This document shows positions 1 to 7,363 of a DNA stretch of 26,556 nt, piece after piece. A program made the position numbers and the translations under genes. The stretch is taken from the NCBI GenBank assembly GCA_002428445.1, contig DIWJ01000005.1, forward strand, positions 1-26,556, in the 5' to 3' direction. The notes under the pieces were generated by a model. The model saw nothing but the letters and a program-made list of their open reading frames with translations. It had not been told where the DNA came from and did not search any database. The stretch's first letter is position 1, and every line of letters begins with the position of its first letter. This DNA is from Syntrophaceae bacterium UBA6109 (GTDB taxonomy: Bacteria; Desulfobacterota; Syntrophia; Syntrophales; UBA6109).

Positions 1-81
1 TTTTTTCAATCATAGGACCTGCGTACGCGGGGACCCAGCTCTTTGCATACTCCAAGAGCGGCAAAGATGATCTCCCGAATT

Positions 82-110
82 CCTGGATTCCCGCTTTCGC
101 GGGAATGACA
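82..110. repeat. Dispersed-type palindromic repeat (ATTCCCGC-TTTC-GCGGGAAT)
   Basis: Positions 87-106 form a perfect 8-bp stem (ATTCCCGC / GCGGGAAT) with a TTTC loop, flanked by CCTGG on one side and GACA on the other. Part of the motif (CGGGAATGACAGG) recurs at about 119-131. Palindromes of this kind are common dispersed intergenic repeats in many proteobacterial genomes, and read as protein they give the tell-tale HSRESGNPG. It lies just downstream of the hemC stop and could form a hairpin in the transcript, but no T-run follows, so I do not call it a terminator. Confidence 0.7.
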
Positions 111-135
111 AATAGAAAACGGGAATGACAGGGAA

Positions 136-1050
136 TTACTTCCTGTACACCGCGTCGAGCAGTTCCCTGCCCCCGGCGCGGAGGATTCTTTCGGCCACTT
201 CCGTTCCCATGGCCGCGGCGTTTTCGTCCGGCCCCTCCGCCTCATCGCAGATCGCAACCGCTCCGTCGGCGCTTCCCACGAGGCCCCGGATCCGCAGCCG
301 CCCGCCCAGGTTCTCCGCGTAGGCCGCGACCGGCAGCTGGCAGCCGCCGCCCAGCGCCCGCAGGAAAGCCCGCTCCGCCTGCGCCACGAGCCCGGTATCC
401 GCGTCGTCGATCGGCTGCAGGATCTCCCGGACAGCGGCGTCGCCGCTGCGCATTTCCACGGCCAAGATCCCCTGGCCCACGGCCGGCAGCATGACGTCGG
501 GCTCGAGAATCTGCGTCGCCCGGTCCGTCCATCCCATGCGGCTCAGCCCCGCCGCCGCCACGACCACCCCCGCCAGATTCTCGCTGGCGATCTTCCGGAT
601 CCGCGTATCGACGTTGCCCCGGATCGGCACGATCTCCGCCTGCGGCACCACCCTCCTCACCTGCAGGCCGCGACGGAGCGATCCCGTTCCGATGCGGGCG
701 CCGCTCGGCGCATCCTCGATCCGCCGGCCGTCGGCCGAAATCCAGGCGTCCCGCGGGTCCTCGCGCCTCGGCGTAGCGCCGATCTCGAGCCCCGCCGGAA
801 GCTCGGCCGGCATGTCCTTGAGGCTGTGCACGGCGATATCGACCCGCCCGGCGAGGAGCGCCTCCTCGATCTCTTTGACGAAAAGCCCTTTCCCGCCGAT
901 CCGCGCCAGGGCCACGTCCTGCATGATATCGCCCTTTGTCCGGATAACGACGATCTCCGTCTGCAATCCGGGATTCGCATCGCGGAGGGACTTCGCGACG
1001 GCGTTGGTCTGCGTGAGCGCCAGGGAACTGCCCCGGCTGCCGATTTTCAA
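136..1050 (-). CDS. hemC: Porphobilinogen deaminase (hydroxymethylbilane synthase)
   Basis: This enzyme polymerises four porphobilinogen units into hydroxymethylbilane, the linear tetrapyrrole precursor of heme, siroheme and cobalamin, in the cytosol. The 304-residue length is normal for the family. Visible landmarks are the N-terminal KIGSRGSSLALTQTNAVA, the VHSLKDMPAELP substrate/cofactor loop, GTGSLRR, IRGNVDTR, and the dipyrromethane-cofactor region around the Cys in GGGCQLPVAAYAE. It is last in the operon; its TTG start at 1048-1050 overlaps the hemA stop. Homologues usually begin a few residues earlier (MxRTLKIG-like). Here that upstream position reads ATC-GAC-CGG-ACA-TTG with AAGGAG (1070-1075) seven bases before the ATC (1060-1062), so the true start is uncertain. 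The identity is clear. Confidence 0.96.
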   Translation of the reverse strand: MKIGSRGSSLALTQTNAVAKSLRDANPGLQTEIVVIRTKGDIMQDVALARIGGKGLFVKEIEEALLAGRVDIAVHSLKDMPAELPAGLEIGATPRREDPRDAWISADGRRIEDAPSGARIGTGSLRRGLQVRRVVPQAEIVPIRGNVDTRIRKIASENLAGVVVAAAGLSRMGWTDRATQILEPDVMLPAVGQGILAVEMRSGDAAVREILQPIDDADTGLVAQAERAFLRALGGGCQLPVAAYAENLGGRLRIRGLVGSADGAVAICDEAEGPDENAAAMGTEVAERILRAGGRELLDAVYRK

Positions 1051-2351
1051 TGTCCGGTCGATGGCGTTTCTCCTTCCGGCCTCGGCGCCTCACGGTCCAG
1101 GCCGAAGAGCCGCCGCACCGCCGCCACGTAAGGAAGACCCGCGCCGTCGACGCTCTCGTCCTTGAGGGCGGTGATCGGATCGTGGAGGATCTTGTTGATC
1201 ATCGCGGCCGCGAGATACTCCACCTTCCGGCGGTCCTCTTCCTTGAGCCCCGCGAGCCAGGAGGCCGCGTCTTCCAGTTCGCCCCGGGCCACGCCTTCCA
1301 GCTTTTCCCGGAGGGCAACGATCGTGGGAACGACATCGAGGGCGTCGAACCAGGCGCGGAACCGTCCGACTTCCTCCTCGATGATCACCTCGGCCCGCAC
1401 GGCTTCCCGCATGCGCGAGGCGCGGTTTTCGTCGACGACCTCCTGGAGGTGGTCGATGTTGTACAGGTAGACGTTGTCGATGTCGCCCGCGGCGGGCTCG
1501 ATGTCCCGCGGCACGGCGATATCGATCAGGAACAGCAGCCGGTTCTTTCGCCTGTGCAGGGCCCCTGCGACCATCTCCACGCTGATCACGTGGCCCGATG
1601 CGCCCGTCGAGCTGATGACGATATCGGCCTCCCGCAGCGCCAGCCCGATTTCAGCGAACGGCACGGCCGTCCCGGCGAAGGACGCCGCCAGCTCCCGCGC
1701 CCGCTCGGCGGTGCGGTTCGCGACCAGGATCCGCGCCGCCCCGTTCGTCATCAGGTGCCGCGCCGCAAGCTCGGCCATCTCGCCGGCGCCGACCACGAGG
1801 ACCGTCTTTCCGCTGAGATCGCCGAAGATCTTCTTCGCCAGCTCGACGGCGGCGAAGCTCACGGAAACGGCGTTGTCCGCGATCCCCGTCTCGGTCCGGA
1901 TGCGCTTGGCGACCCGGAAGGCGTGGTGCATCGTCTTGTTGAGAAGGACGCCGTTGGTCCGGCTGCGAACCGCCTGGCGGTAGGCCTCCTTGACCTGGCC
2001 CAGGATCTGGGGCTCGCCCATCACGAGGGAGTCGATCCCGGCGGCCACCCGGAAGAGGTGCCGCACGGCCCCGTCGTCTTCATAGGAGTAAAGGCACTCG
2101 GCGGCCTCCTTTTCGGAAAGCCCGCCCTGCGCCGCCGCAAAGGCCCGCAGGACTCCGGCGTCCGACGCCGCCGGCACGTGGGCGAGGATCTCGATCCGGT
2201 TGCAGGTGCAGAGGTAAAGAGCCTCGCGCACTTCCGGCACAAGCGCCAGCTCCCGCAGCGACGTCGGAGTGTCCCCGCAGGCGAGCGCCAGCCTCTCCCG
2301 GACTTCCAGGGGGGCGCTCTGATGACTCATGCCGACGAGAACAAGTTTCAT
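1047..2351 (-). CDS. hemA: Glutamyl-tRNA reductase
   Basis: It reduces glutamyl-tRNA to glutamate-1-semialdehyde with NADPH, the first committed step of the C5 route to 5-aminolevulinate. The family start MKLVLVGMSHQSAPLEVRE is present, followed by the active-site Cys context YLCTCNRIEI, the GEPQILGQVKEAYR signature, the Rossmann motif VLVVGAGEMAEL, and the C-terminal dimerisation helix region with KILHDP. I chose the ATG at 2349-2351 (434 residues) because conserved sequence begins there; an in-frame TTG lies 12 bases upstream. It follows the ccsA-like stop by only four bases and overlaps hemC, so the genes should be translationally coupled. Confidence 0.96.
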   Translation of the reverse strand: MKLVLVGMSHQSAPLEVRERLALACGDTPTSLRELALVPEVREALYLCTCNRIEILAHVPAASDAGVLRAFAAAQGGLSEKEAAECLYSYEDDGAVRHLFRVAAGIDSLVMGEPQILGQVKEAYRQAVRSRTNGVLLNKTMHHAFRVAKRIRTETGIADNAVSVSFAAVELAKKIFGDLSGKTVLVVGAGEMAELAARHLMTNGAARILVANRTAERARELAASFAGTAVPFAEIGLALREADIVISSTGASGHVISVEMVAGALHRRKNRLLFLIDIAVPRDIEPAAGDIDNVYLYNIDHLQEVVDENRASRMREAVRAEVIIEEEVGRFRAWFDALDVVPTIVALREKLEGVARGELEDAASWLAGLKEEDRRKVEYLAAAMINKILHDPITALKDESVDGAGLPYVAAVRRLFGLDREAPRPEGETPSTGH

Positions 2352-2355
2352 AGGA

Positions 2356-3174
2356 TCACGCAAACCTGTGCACCGTGGGAAAAAAGACCGCGCCGGCGAT
2401 GAAGAGGGCGATCACGGCTGCCAGGGCCAGGACCGAAAAGAGGGCCGCCCGGTGGCCCTTCCAGCCGATGGCGAGCCTCTGGTGCAGGAGGAAGGCGTAG
2501 GAGAGCCAGAAGGCGAGCGTCCAGACCTGCTTGGGGTCCCACTGCCAGGCGCTTCCCCAGGCCGTCCGCGCCCAGATGGAGCCGATGAATATCCCCAGCG
2601 TCAAAACGGGGAATCCGGCCATGAGACAGACGTGGTGGATCCGGTCAAGGTCCCGGAGCGACGGCAGATAGCGGCTGAGGCTCCTCTTTCCCCGGTTCTT
2701 GATCAGGCGGTCCTGGATGAGATACATGCCCGCGGCGGCCGCGGCGATGACGAAGAGGGCCTCGCCGATCACGGACAGGAACACGTGCACCGGCACGAGC
2801 GAACTCTGGAGCGGGGGCGGCAGGGACACCTCGCCTCCCAGGCGGACCGAGGCGAAGATCATCACGACCACCGCGACGGGCGAGATGAAGGCCCCGAGGA
2901 CCCGCGTCTTGGTCTTCAGCTGCAGGACGAGATAGGCGCCGGTCATGGCCCAGACAAAAAGGGAAAGCGTTTCATGAATGCTCGTCAGGGGCGTCCGGCC
3001 GGCCGCCCCGGCGAAGAGGACAAGAAAGGACACGCTGTGGCAGAGGAAGGCGGCAAACAGGAACCAGGTGGCCGCCCTCGCCGCGGAGACCTGCCGGGTC
3101 GTCAGGGAAAAGCCATAACCGACGGCGCTGACGAGGTAGGCCACAACGGCCGCCTTGAAAAAAAGGATGTCCAT
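2356..3174 (-). CDS. CcsA/HemX-type cytochrome c assembly membrane protein
   Basis: A 272-residue, predominantly hydrophobic protein starting MDILFFKAAVVAYLVSAVGYG, with about eight predicted membrane segments. It carries the tryptophan-rich heme-handling motif of the CcmC/CcsA/HemX family (WGSAWQWDPKQVW) and likely heme-ligand histidines in SIHETLSLFVW, VPVHVFLSV and RIHHVCL. CcsA proteins export and present heme for c-type cytochrome maturation; HemX homologues in hem operons influence glutamyl-tRNA reductase levels. Its place directly before hemA fits HemX, while the intact WWD-like motif fits CcsA, and I cannot separate the two. The reading frame stays open upstream to 3561, but that part is in another frame of the preceding gene and has no membrane character. 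Confidence 0.88.
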   Translation of the reverse strand: MDILFFKAAVVAYLVSAVGYGFSLTTRQVSAARAATWFLFAAFLCHSVSFLVLFAGAAGRTPLTSIHETLSLFVWAMTGAYLVLQLKTKTRVLGAFISPVAVVVMIFASVRLGGEVSLPPPLQSSLVPVHVFLSVIGEALFVIAAAAAGMYLIQDRLIKNRGKRSLSRYLPSLRDLDRIHHVCLMAGFPVLTLGIFIGSIWARTAWGSAWQWDPKQVWTLAFWLSYAFLLHQRLAIGWKGHRAALFSVLALAAVIALFIAGAVFFPTVHRFA

Positions 3175-3179
3175 AGCGT

Positions 3180-3836
3180 TCACTTCATCCAGCGCGCAAC
3201 GTCGAATTCCAGGCCGGCGATGTCGCGGATGATCTTCCGGACGGCATCCGCGTCGCCACGCTCGATCGCCGCCAGGATGTCCGAATTCACCAGGGCCTCG
3301 AAGACCTTCCCGCGGTCGTCCGCGGCGCCTCCGCGCTTCGCCACCTCGGCGCGCAATTCCCCGAGGATGGCGGCCAGCGTCCCGCAGGCCGGGCCGTAAC
3401 GTTCTTCCAGTTCCACCCGCAGCCTCTTGGCCAGCGCCGGGCTCCTGCCCGCCGTGGAAACGGCGATCTGCAGGTCTCCCCGCTGCACCAGCGACGGCAG
3501 GATGAAATCGCAGCGCGCCGGGTCGTCGACGATGTTCACGAGGATGCCCGCCCGCCGGCAATCGGCGCTGATCCGCCCGTTCACCTCGTCCCGGTCCGTG
3601 GCCCCGACCGCAAGGAACGCCCCGCGGAGATACCGTTCGTCATAATCCGAGGGCACATGGTCGATGGCGCCCTTTGCCTTCATGTCCGCGAGGGCCGGCG
3701 CGAGTTTTTCGGACACCACGGAGACCTTCGCGCCGCATTCCAGCAGACGCTCCACCTTGCGCCCGGCGACGGCTCCGCCGCCTACGACAACGCATCGTTT
3801 CCCCCGGATATCCAGGTTGACGGGATAGTAACGCAC
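3180..3836 (-). CDS. Precorrin-2 dehydrogenase / sirohydrochlorin ferrochelatase (Met8/CysG N-domain type)
   Basis: It oxidises precorrin-2 to sirohydrochlorin with NAD, and in many homologues also inserts iron to give siroheme. The 218 residues match stand-alone members of the family. Evidence includes the start MRYYPVNLDIRGKRCVVVGG, the nucleotide-binding GGGAVAGRKV, an aspartate in DDPARCDFILP near the position of the family's catalytic Asp, and ISTAG-like VSTAGRSPALAKRLR. The start is GTG (3834-3836) with GAGGAG upstream. First gene of the operon, it ends six bases before the ccsA-like start. Its presence predicts siroheme-dependent enzymes or a siroheme route to heme; the uroporphyrinogen-III methyltransferase/synthase genes are not in the window. 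Confidence 0.92.
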   Translation of the reverse strand: MRYYPVNLDIRGKRCVVVGGGAVAGRKVERLLECGAKVSVVSEKLAPALADMKAKGAIDHVPSDYDERYLRGAFLAVGATDRDEVNGRISADCRRAGILVNIVDDPARCDFILPSLVQRGDLQIAVSTAGRSPALAKRLRVELEERYGPACGTLAAILGELRAEVAKRGGAADDRGKVFEALVNSDILAAIERGDADAVRKIIRDIAGLEFDVARWMK

Positions 3837-3878
3837 GGGCGGTCTCCTCGATTCCGGCTGGAAAAACCGGATGTTTCG

Positions 3879-3907
3879 ACGCTACCATGTCGATCCCGAA
3901 AATTCAA
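3879..3907 (-). promoter_or_regulatory. Candidate sigma-70 promoter of the heme/siroheme operon
   Basis: On the minus strand TTGAAT (3902-3907) is followed after 17 bases by TAGCGT (3879-3884), about 40 bases upstream of the GTG start of the first operon gene. The -35 box is good and the -10 is weak. This is pattern recognition only. Confidence 0.35.
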
Positions 3908-3928
3908 GCCGGCCGGGACGCCCGCGCC

Positions 3929-3957
3929 TTGCAATCTCCGCCGAAAGAGGTTATAGC
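3929..3957 (+). promoter_or_regulatory. Candidate sigma-70 promoter of the prmA operon
   Basis: TTGCAA (3929-3934), a 17-base spacer and TATAGC (3952-3957) lie 55 bases upstream of the prmA ATG. The downstream AGGAGG at 4001-4006 is the ribosome binding site. The two candidate promoters of the divergent operons lie back to back in this 175-base gap. Confidence 0.45.
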
Positions 3958-4011
3958 TTGGTCAACCGGTTCCGGCAGCATCACCCTTGACCTCGCAACC
4001 AGGAGGCCGTC

Positions 4012-4968
4012 ATGGCGGAAGCCCCGAAAGAAACTCCAAAAAAGGAAAGGTGGCTGAAGATCGAGGCGTCGGCGCCCGCCGAAGTGGGCGACGCCCTGTC
4101 CAATTTCCTCACGGAGCTCGGCGCCCAGGGCGTGTTCCAGGAGGAAAACGTCCCGGTAGCCCTGGATGACCTTCCCGACGGATCGTTTCCCGGGTCCATC
4201 AAAGCCTATCTCCCCTTCGATATCCGCCTCGAGAAGCGGATGGCCTCGCTCAAGGCCTACACCGGAAGCCTGCACGAGATCTTTCCCGACCTTCCCGAGG
4301 TGGTCCTTTCGACGGAGGAGATATCCGACCCCGACTGGGCGGAGGCCTGGAAAAAGTATTTCAAGCCGATCCGGGTGAGCCGCACCATCGTCATCAAACC
4401 CACATGGGAGCGCTATTCGCCCTCCAGCCGCGACATCGTCATCGAGATCGATCCCGGCATGGCCTTCGGAACGGGCCAGCACGCCTCGACGCGGATGTGC
4501 CTCGGCGCAATCGAGAGTCTCCTGCTGAAGGATCACGGGTTTGCCCGCTGGCGGATGCTGGACGTGGGCACGGGCACCGGCATCCTCGGGATCGCCGGCG
4601 CGAAGCTCGGCGCGGAGCGCGTCGTTTGCGTCGATACGGACAAAAAGGCCGTGGAAATCGCGCGGGAAAACAGCGAGATCAACGAAGTCACCGACCGCGT
4701 GGAGATCGTCAACAAGGACGTCGCCAGCATACGCGAGCCCTTCGAACTGATCGTCGCCAACCTGACCGCCAAGATCCTCCTCAAGGTCCGCAGCCACCTG
4801 CTGTCGCTCCTGCAGCGCAACGGCTACCTCGTCATCTCCGGCATCATCGACCAGGACCGCTGCGACATCGAGACGCACTTCCTGGTCCCGCCGCTCATCA
4901 TCCACAACGCGATTTCGGAAAAGGAGTGGTACTGCTACGTCCTGAAGAAGGAGGAGGACGGCCGGTGA
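4012..4968 (+). CDS. prmA: Ribosomal protein L11 methyltransferase
   Basis: A SAM-dependent methyltransferase that trimethylates lysines and the N-terminus of ribosomal protein L11. The 318-residue protein has an N-terminal L11-binding alpha/beta domain (WLKIEASAPAEVGDALSNFL), the family signature DPGMAFGTGQHASTRMCL, SAM motif I in LDVGTGTGILGIAGAKLGA, the acidic end of beta-2 in VVCVDTDKKAVEIA, and the post-motif VANLTAKIL. Perfect AGGAGG lies five bases before the ATG. It is the first gene of a three-gene plus-strand operon and overlaps rsmE by four bases (GTGA), so the two RNA/ribosome-modification enzymes are translationally coupled. Confidence 0.96.
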   Translation: MAEAPKETPKKERWLKIEASAPAEVGDALSNFLTELGAQGVFQEENVPVALDDLPDGSFPGSIKAYLPFDIRLEKRMASLKAYTGSLHEIFPDLPEVVLSTEEISDPDWAEAWKKYFKPIRVSRTIVIKPTWERYSPSSRDIVIEIDPGMAFGTGQHASTRMCLGAIESLLLKDHGFARWRMLDVGTGTGILGIAGAKLGAERVVCVDTDKKAVEIARENSEINEVTDRVEIVNKDVASIREPFELIVANLTAKILLKVRSHLLSLLQRNGYLVISGIIDQDRCDIETHFLVPPLIIHNAISEKEWYCYVLKKEEDGR

Positions 4969-5744
4969 CCACGCCGCGCATCCTGACCGCCGCGGGCCTG
5001 CTGCAGGGACAGCGGCGCGACCTCACGGGGGACGACGCCCATTACATCCGCTCCGTCCTGCGCCTGAAGGCGGGCGACCCGCTGCTGCTCTTCGACGGCG
5101 CGGGCCTTGAATTCGCGGCCCGCATCGAACGCATCGATCCGAAGAAGGCCATCGTCGAAGTCCTTCATCGCACCGAACGCACCGAAACAGGCCTCCGGAT
5201 CAGCCTCGCCCAGGCCCTGCCGAAGGGCGTGACGATGGATGCCGTCGTCCGCAAGGCCGTCGAAGTCGGCGTCTCGCGCATCCTGCCCTTCTCTTCGCTC
5301 CGTTCCGTCCCGAGGCTATCCCCCGCCGCAGCCGCGTCAAAGGCCGACCGCTGGCGGAAGATCGCCGCCGAGGCGGCGCGGCAGTCCGGCAGGCTCTTTC
5401 TTCCCGCCGTCGACAAACCGGGATCGTTCCGGGACATTCTCGACGCGTCCTCCTCCGCGGAGCTGAAGCTGATCTTCTGGGAGGAGGAATCCCGCCGCGG
5501 CGCAAGGGCCGTACTCGATCCCTGGCGCGCCAACCCTCCCGGCGCCTGCTTCGTCCTCATCGGCCCCGAGGGGGGATTCGCGGCGGAAGAGGTCGATGCC
5601 GCCCTCTCCGCGGGATTCCGGTCCGTCAGTATCGGCCCCCGGGTTCTCAAGGTGGAGACGGCCGTTGTCGCCATCCTGTCGATTCTTCAGTATGAGCTGG
5701 GGTCTTTCGGCGGCGGCGATCCGGAGGGGAGTTCCGCGCCATGA
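4965..5744 (+). CDS. rsmE: 16S rRNA (uracil-1498-N3)-methyltransferase
   Basis: It methylates N3 of U1498 in helix 44 of 16S rRNA. It belongs to the SPOUT (trefoil-knot) methyltransferases. The GTG start at 4965 gives 259 residues beginning VTTPRILTAAGLLQGQRRDL, with a PUA-like N-domain (HYIRSVLRLKAGDPLLLFDG), ALPKGVTMDAVVRKAVEVGV, WRKIAAEAARQSGR, and the knot region FVLIGPEGGFAAEEVDAA followed by SIGPRVLKVETAVVAIL. The reading frame is open much further upstream, but that part is only a shadow of prmA. The stop overlaps the start of the RDD gene (ATGA). Confidence 0.96.
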   Translation: MTTPRILTAAGLLQGQRRDLTGDDAHYIRSVLRLKAGDPLLLFDGAGLEFAARIERIDPKKAIVEVLHRTERTETGLRISLAQALPKGVTMDAVVRKAVEVGVSRILPFSSLRSVPRLSPAAAASKADRWRKIAAEAARQSGRLFLPAVDKPGSFRDILDASSSAELKLIFWEEESRRGARAVLDPWRANPPGACFVLIGPEGGFAAEEVDAALSAGFRSVSIGPRVLKVETAVVAILSILQYELGSFGGGDPEGSSAP

Positions 5745-6262
5745 CCGTCGAGCGCTACGGAGGGTTCTGGCGGCGGGCGGTCGCGATTCTCATCGACGGC
5801 GTCGTCATCTTCTTCATTTCCATGTTCATCCTCTTCATCGGCATCCTCGCCCTGCTCTTCAGCACCTTCACGCCCGAGGAGTTGCCGGCCCTTGTAACCT
5901 ACGGAGGCCCCTTCTTCCTCATCTACACCGGCGCGACTTCATTCGTGACGAAGTTCCTCTATTTTGTCTACTTCCACGGCGCCGGCGGACGGACGCCGGG
6001 GAAGATGGTCATGGGGCTCCGCGTGAGGCCGGTCGACGGAAGCCCGATGACGTTCGGGCTCGCCTTCCTGCGCTGGGTGGGCTACCTCGTTTCGATGCTG
6101 TTCTTCTACCTGGGATTTCTGTGGGTTGCCGTGGACCGCAGGAAGCGCGGCTGGCACGACTACATCGCCGGAACGATCGTGATTCGCGAGGGTGAAAAGC
6201 CCGTGAAAACGACACCTTCAGCGGCGGAAAAAGACCTTGACAAAGAAGACTACATTATATAG
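5741..6262 (+). CDS. RDD-family integral membrane protein
   Basis: A 173-residue protein with the RDD Pfam layout. An Arg-containing first segment, RYGGFWRRAVAILIDGVVIFF, leads to two or three hydrophobic helices. The characteristic GRTPGKMVMGLRVRPVDGSP follows, then another membrane pair (FLRWVGYLVSMLFFYLGFLWV) ending with the basic-aromatic DRRKRGWHDYIAGTIVI. A charged tail (EKDLDKEDYII) is cytosolic. Functions in the family are mostly unknown; some act in ion or sodium/proton transport. Operon membership with prmA and rsmE gives no direct clue. A weak hairpin (GGAAAG-CCT-CTTTCC, 6265-6279) sits at the stop codon. Confidence 0.85.
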   Translation: MTVERYGGFWRRAVAILIDGVVIFFISMFILFIGILALLFSTFTPEELPALVTYGGPFFLIYTGATSFVTKFLYFVYFHGAGGRTPGKMVMGLRVRPVDGSPMTFGLAFLRWVGYLVSMLFFYLGFLWVAVDRRKRGWHDYIAGTIVIREGEKPVKTTPSAAEKDLDKEDYII

Positions 6263-6301
6263 AGGGAAAGCCTCTTTCCATCGCCGCAGATGTGGCGCGA
6301 T

Positions 6302-6377
6302 GGGCCGGTAGCTCAGTCGGTAGAGCAATGGACTGAAAATCCATGTGTCGACAGTTCGATTCTGTCCTGGCCCACCA
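6302..6377 (+). tRNA. tRNA-Phe (GAA)
   Basis: A complete 76-base cloverleaf with encoded CCA. The acceptor stem is GGGCCGG/CTGGCCC with one G-T pair, the D-arm GCTC-AGTCGGTA-GAGC, the anticodon stem ATGGA/TCCAT with loop CTGAAAA (anticodon GAA at loop positions 34-36), and the T-arm has GTTCGATTC. A long open frame runs through it on the same strand but is an artefact. Confidence 0.97.
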
Positions 6378-6386
6378 GAAATTACA

Positions 6387-6413
6387 CCGCGGGAGAAATC
6401 CCGCGGTTTTTTT
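6387..6413 (+). terminator. Rho-independent terminator after tRNA-Phe
   Basis: A perfect 8-bp GC-rich stem, CCGCGGGA / TCCCGCGG, with a GAAA tetraloop, is followed by seven T residues (6407-6413). It starts nine bases after the tRNA CCA end. Confidence 0.93.
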
Positions 6414-6598
6414 ATGCGGAGGCCCTCAAATGGCGGGATCGGGCCGAAGATGTTGACCGGAGAAAACAGAACAAGGCACAGAAGAGCCCTAATTTCCCCT
6501 GTTCTCTCTGTTCGCTCTTTTGTCGGTCAACAAAGTGGATTGTTGAGGCCCAGAAGCTGGCGCTGTTGAGACCAACTATGCACGGTATAGCGGCGGCG
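6414..6598. other. Intergenic stretch with no recognised gene
   Basis: Between the tRNA terminator and the recognisable helicase homology I see no convincing ORF, repeat or second copy of the tRNA 3' end. The plus frame continues open through here into the helicase fragment but its translation is not recognisable. This may be the scar where the upstream part of the helicase gene was lost. Confidence 0.5.
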
Positions 6599-7252
6599 TT
6601 GATCCATCGGAACTTCCTGTTCTGCCTCGAACCTTCCTGTGGCGTGGCTTACACCAAAAGCCGGCGATCCGAACGCGGCAAGCTCGCGACTCTCGGCGTG
6701 GATAATCGCAGCACAGCCACAACAATCTTAGCGGTTCGGTCCCTCATCGAACTGCAAAGCGACCGCGATATAAACCCAGAAGCCCGCAAATTGCTCAGTT
6801 TTACAGACAACCGCCAAGACGCCTCGCTGCAGGCAGGGCACTTCAATGATTTCGCCCAGGTCGCATTGTTGCGATCAGCTCTTTACAGGGCTACTCAGGC
6901 AAAGGGCGCCGTTGGAATAACCCATGGAGATCTCTCTCGGAGCGTTTTTGAGGCCATGCAACTTGAGTTCAGCGAGTATGCCGCCGATAGCGACATCCGG
7001 GGACCGGCAAGAAACGCAACCAATGACGCCCTGCGGCGGGTCATCGACTATTACCTCTACCGTGATTTGAGGGGGGGATGGCGTGTCACGATGCCTAACC
7101 TTGAGGATTGTGGACTCCTTGGATTCGATTACGAAGGCTTGGACCCTTTGTCTTCAAGGACCATCGATCAAGCCATTCAAATAATTTCATTTCACGATCC
7201 CAGTCCGATACGACGCCTTTCGGTAATGGATGATGGGGACCGGACAACCTGA
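6599..7252 (+). pseudogene. Fragment of a large SF2 (DEAD/DEAH-box) helicase of the defence/mobile-island type
   Basis: The frame from about 6599 to the TGA at 7252 encodes a stretch typical of the middle of very large (well over 1000-residue) helicases often found in genomic islands with DUF1998-type proteins. It contains a cysteine pair in FCLEPSCGVAY, then GRSTATT-like NRSTATTILAVRSL, the hallmark SFTDNRQDASLQAGHFNDF, and RDLRGGWRVTMPNLEDCGLL. The N-terminal Walker A and DEAD-box motifs and everything beyond about 215 residues are missing, with no start codon or ribosome binding site that would make a sensible gene. It begins about 220 bases past tRNA-Phe, a common integration target. I call it a decayed remnant; the exact parent family (for example DISARM-like) cannot be settled from this piece. 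Confidence 0.75.
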
Positions 7253-7363
7253 CAAACGAACGCAACGAGGAAACATGGTTTTTCACGTCGCCTGCCGTTT
7301 CCTAGAGCGTCAGACACGTGAATTGGTGCTCGGTCGACGGTGCCCTTGAATACATCCCTTTCA

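Noticed and set aside
1..13. ATG on the minus strand (MIEK...) that could begin the next heme-operon gene off the window edge
   Set aside because: Only four codons are visible, so there is nothing to identify.
82..131. CRISPR array
   Set aside because: Only one full palindrome and one partial copy, with no regular spacers; no cas genes anywhere in the window.
1050..2402. 450-residue open frame on the plus strand opposite hemA
   Set aside because: A GC-rich antisense shadow; its translation is low-complexity Arg/Gly/Pro/His and matches nothing, while hemA on the other strand is unmistakable.
3175..3561. Upstream open extension of the CcsA/HemX-like frame
   Set aside because: It lies wholly inside the precorrin-2 dehydrogenase gene in another frame, is Arg/Gly-rich and has no membrane character; the ATG at 3174 fits the family.
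6265..6279. Hairpin GGAAAG-CCT-CTTTCC at the end of the RDD gene as a terminator
   Set aside because: Short AT-containing stem and no T-run; the strong terminator is after the tRNA.
6290..6598. Long plus-strand open frame running through the tRNA and terminator into the helicase fragment
   Set aside because: It would translate tRNA-Phe and its terminator; only the part after about 6599 has recognisable homology, so the upstream frame is accidental.
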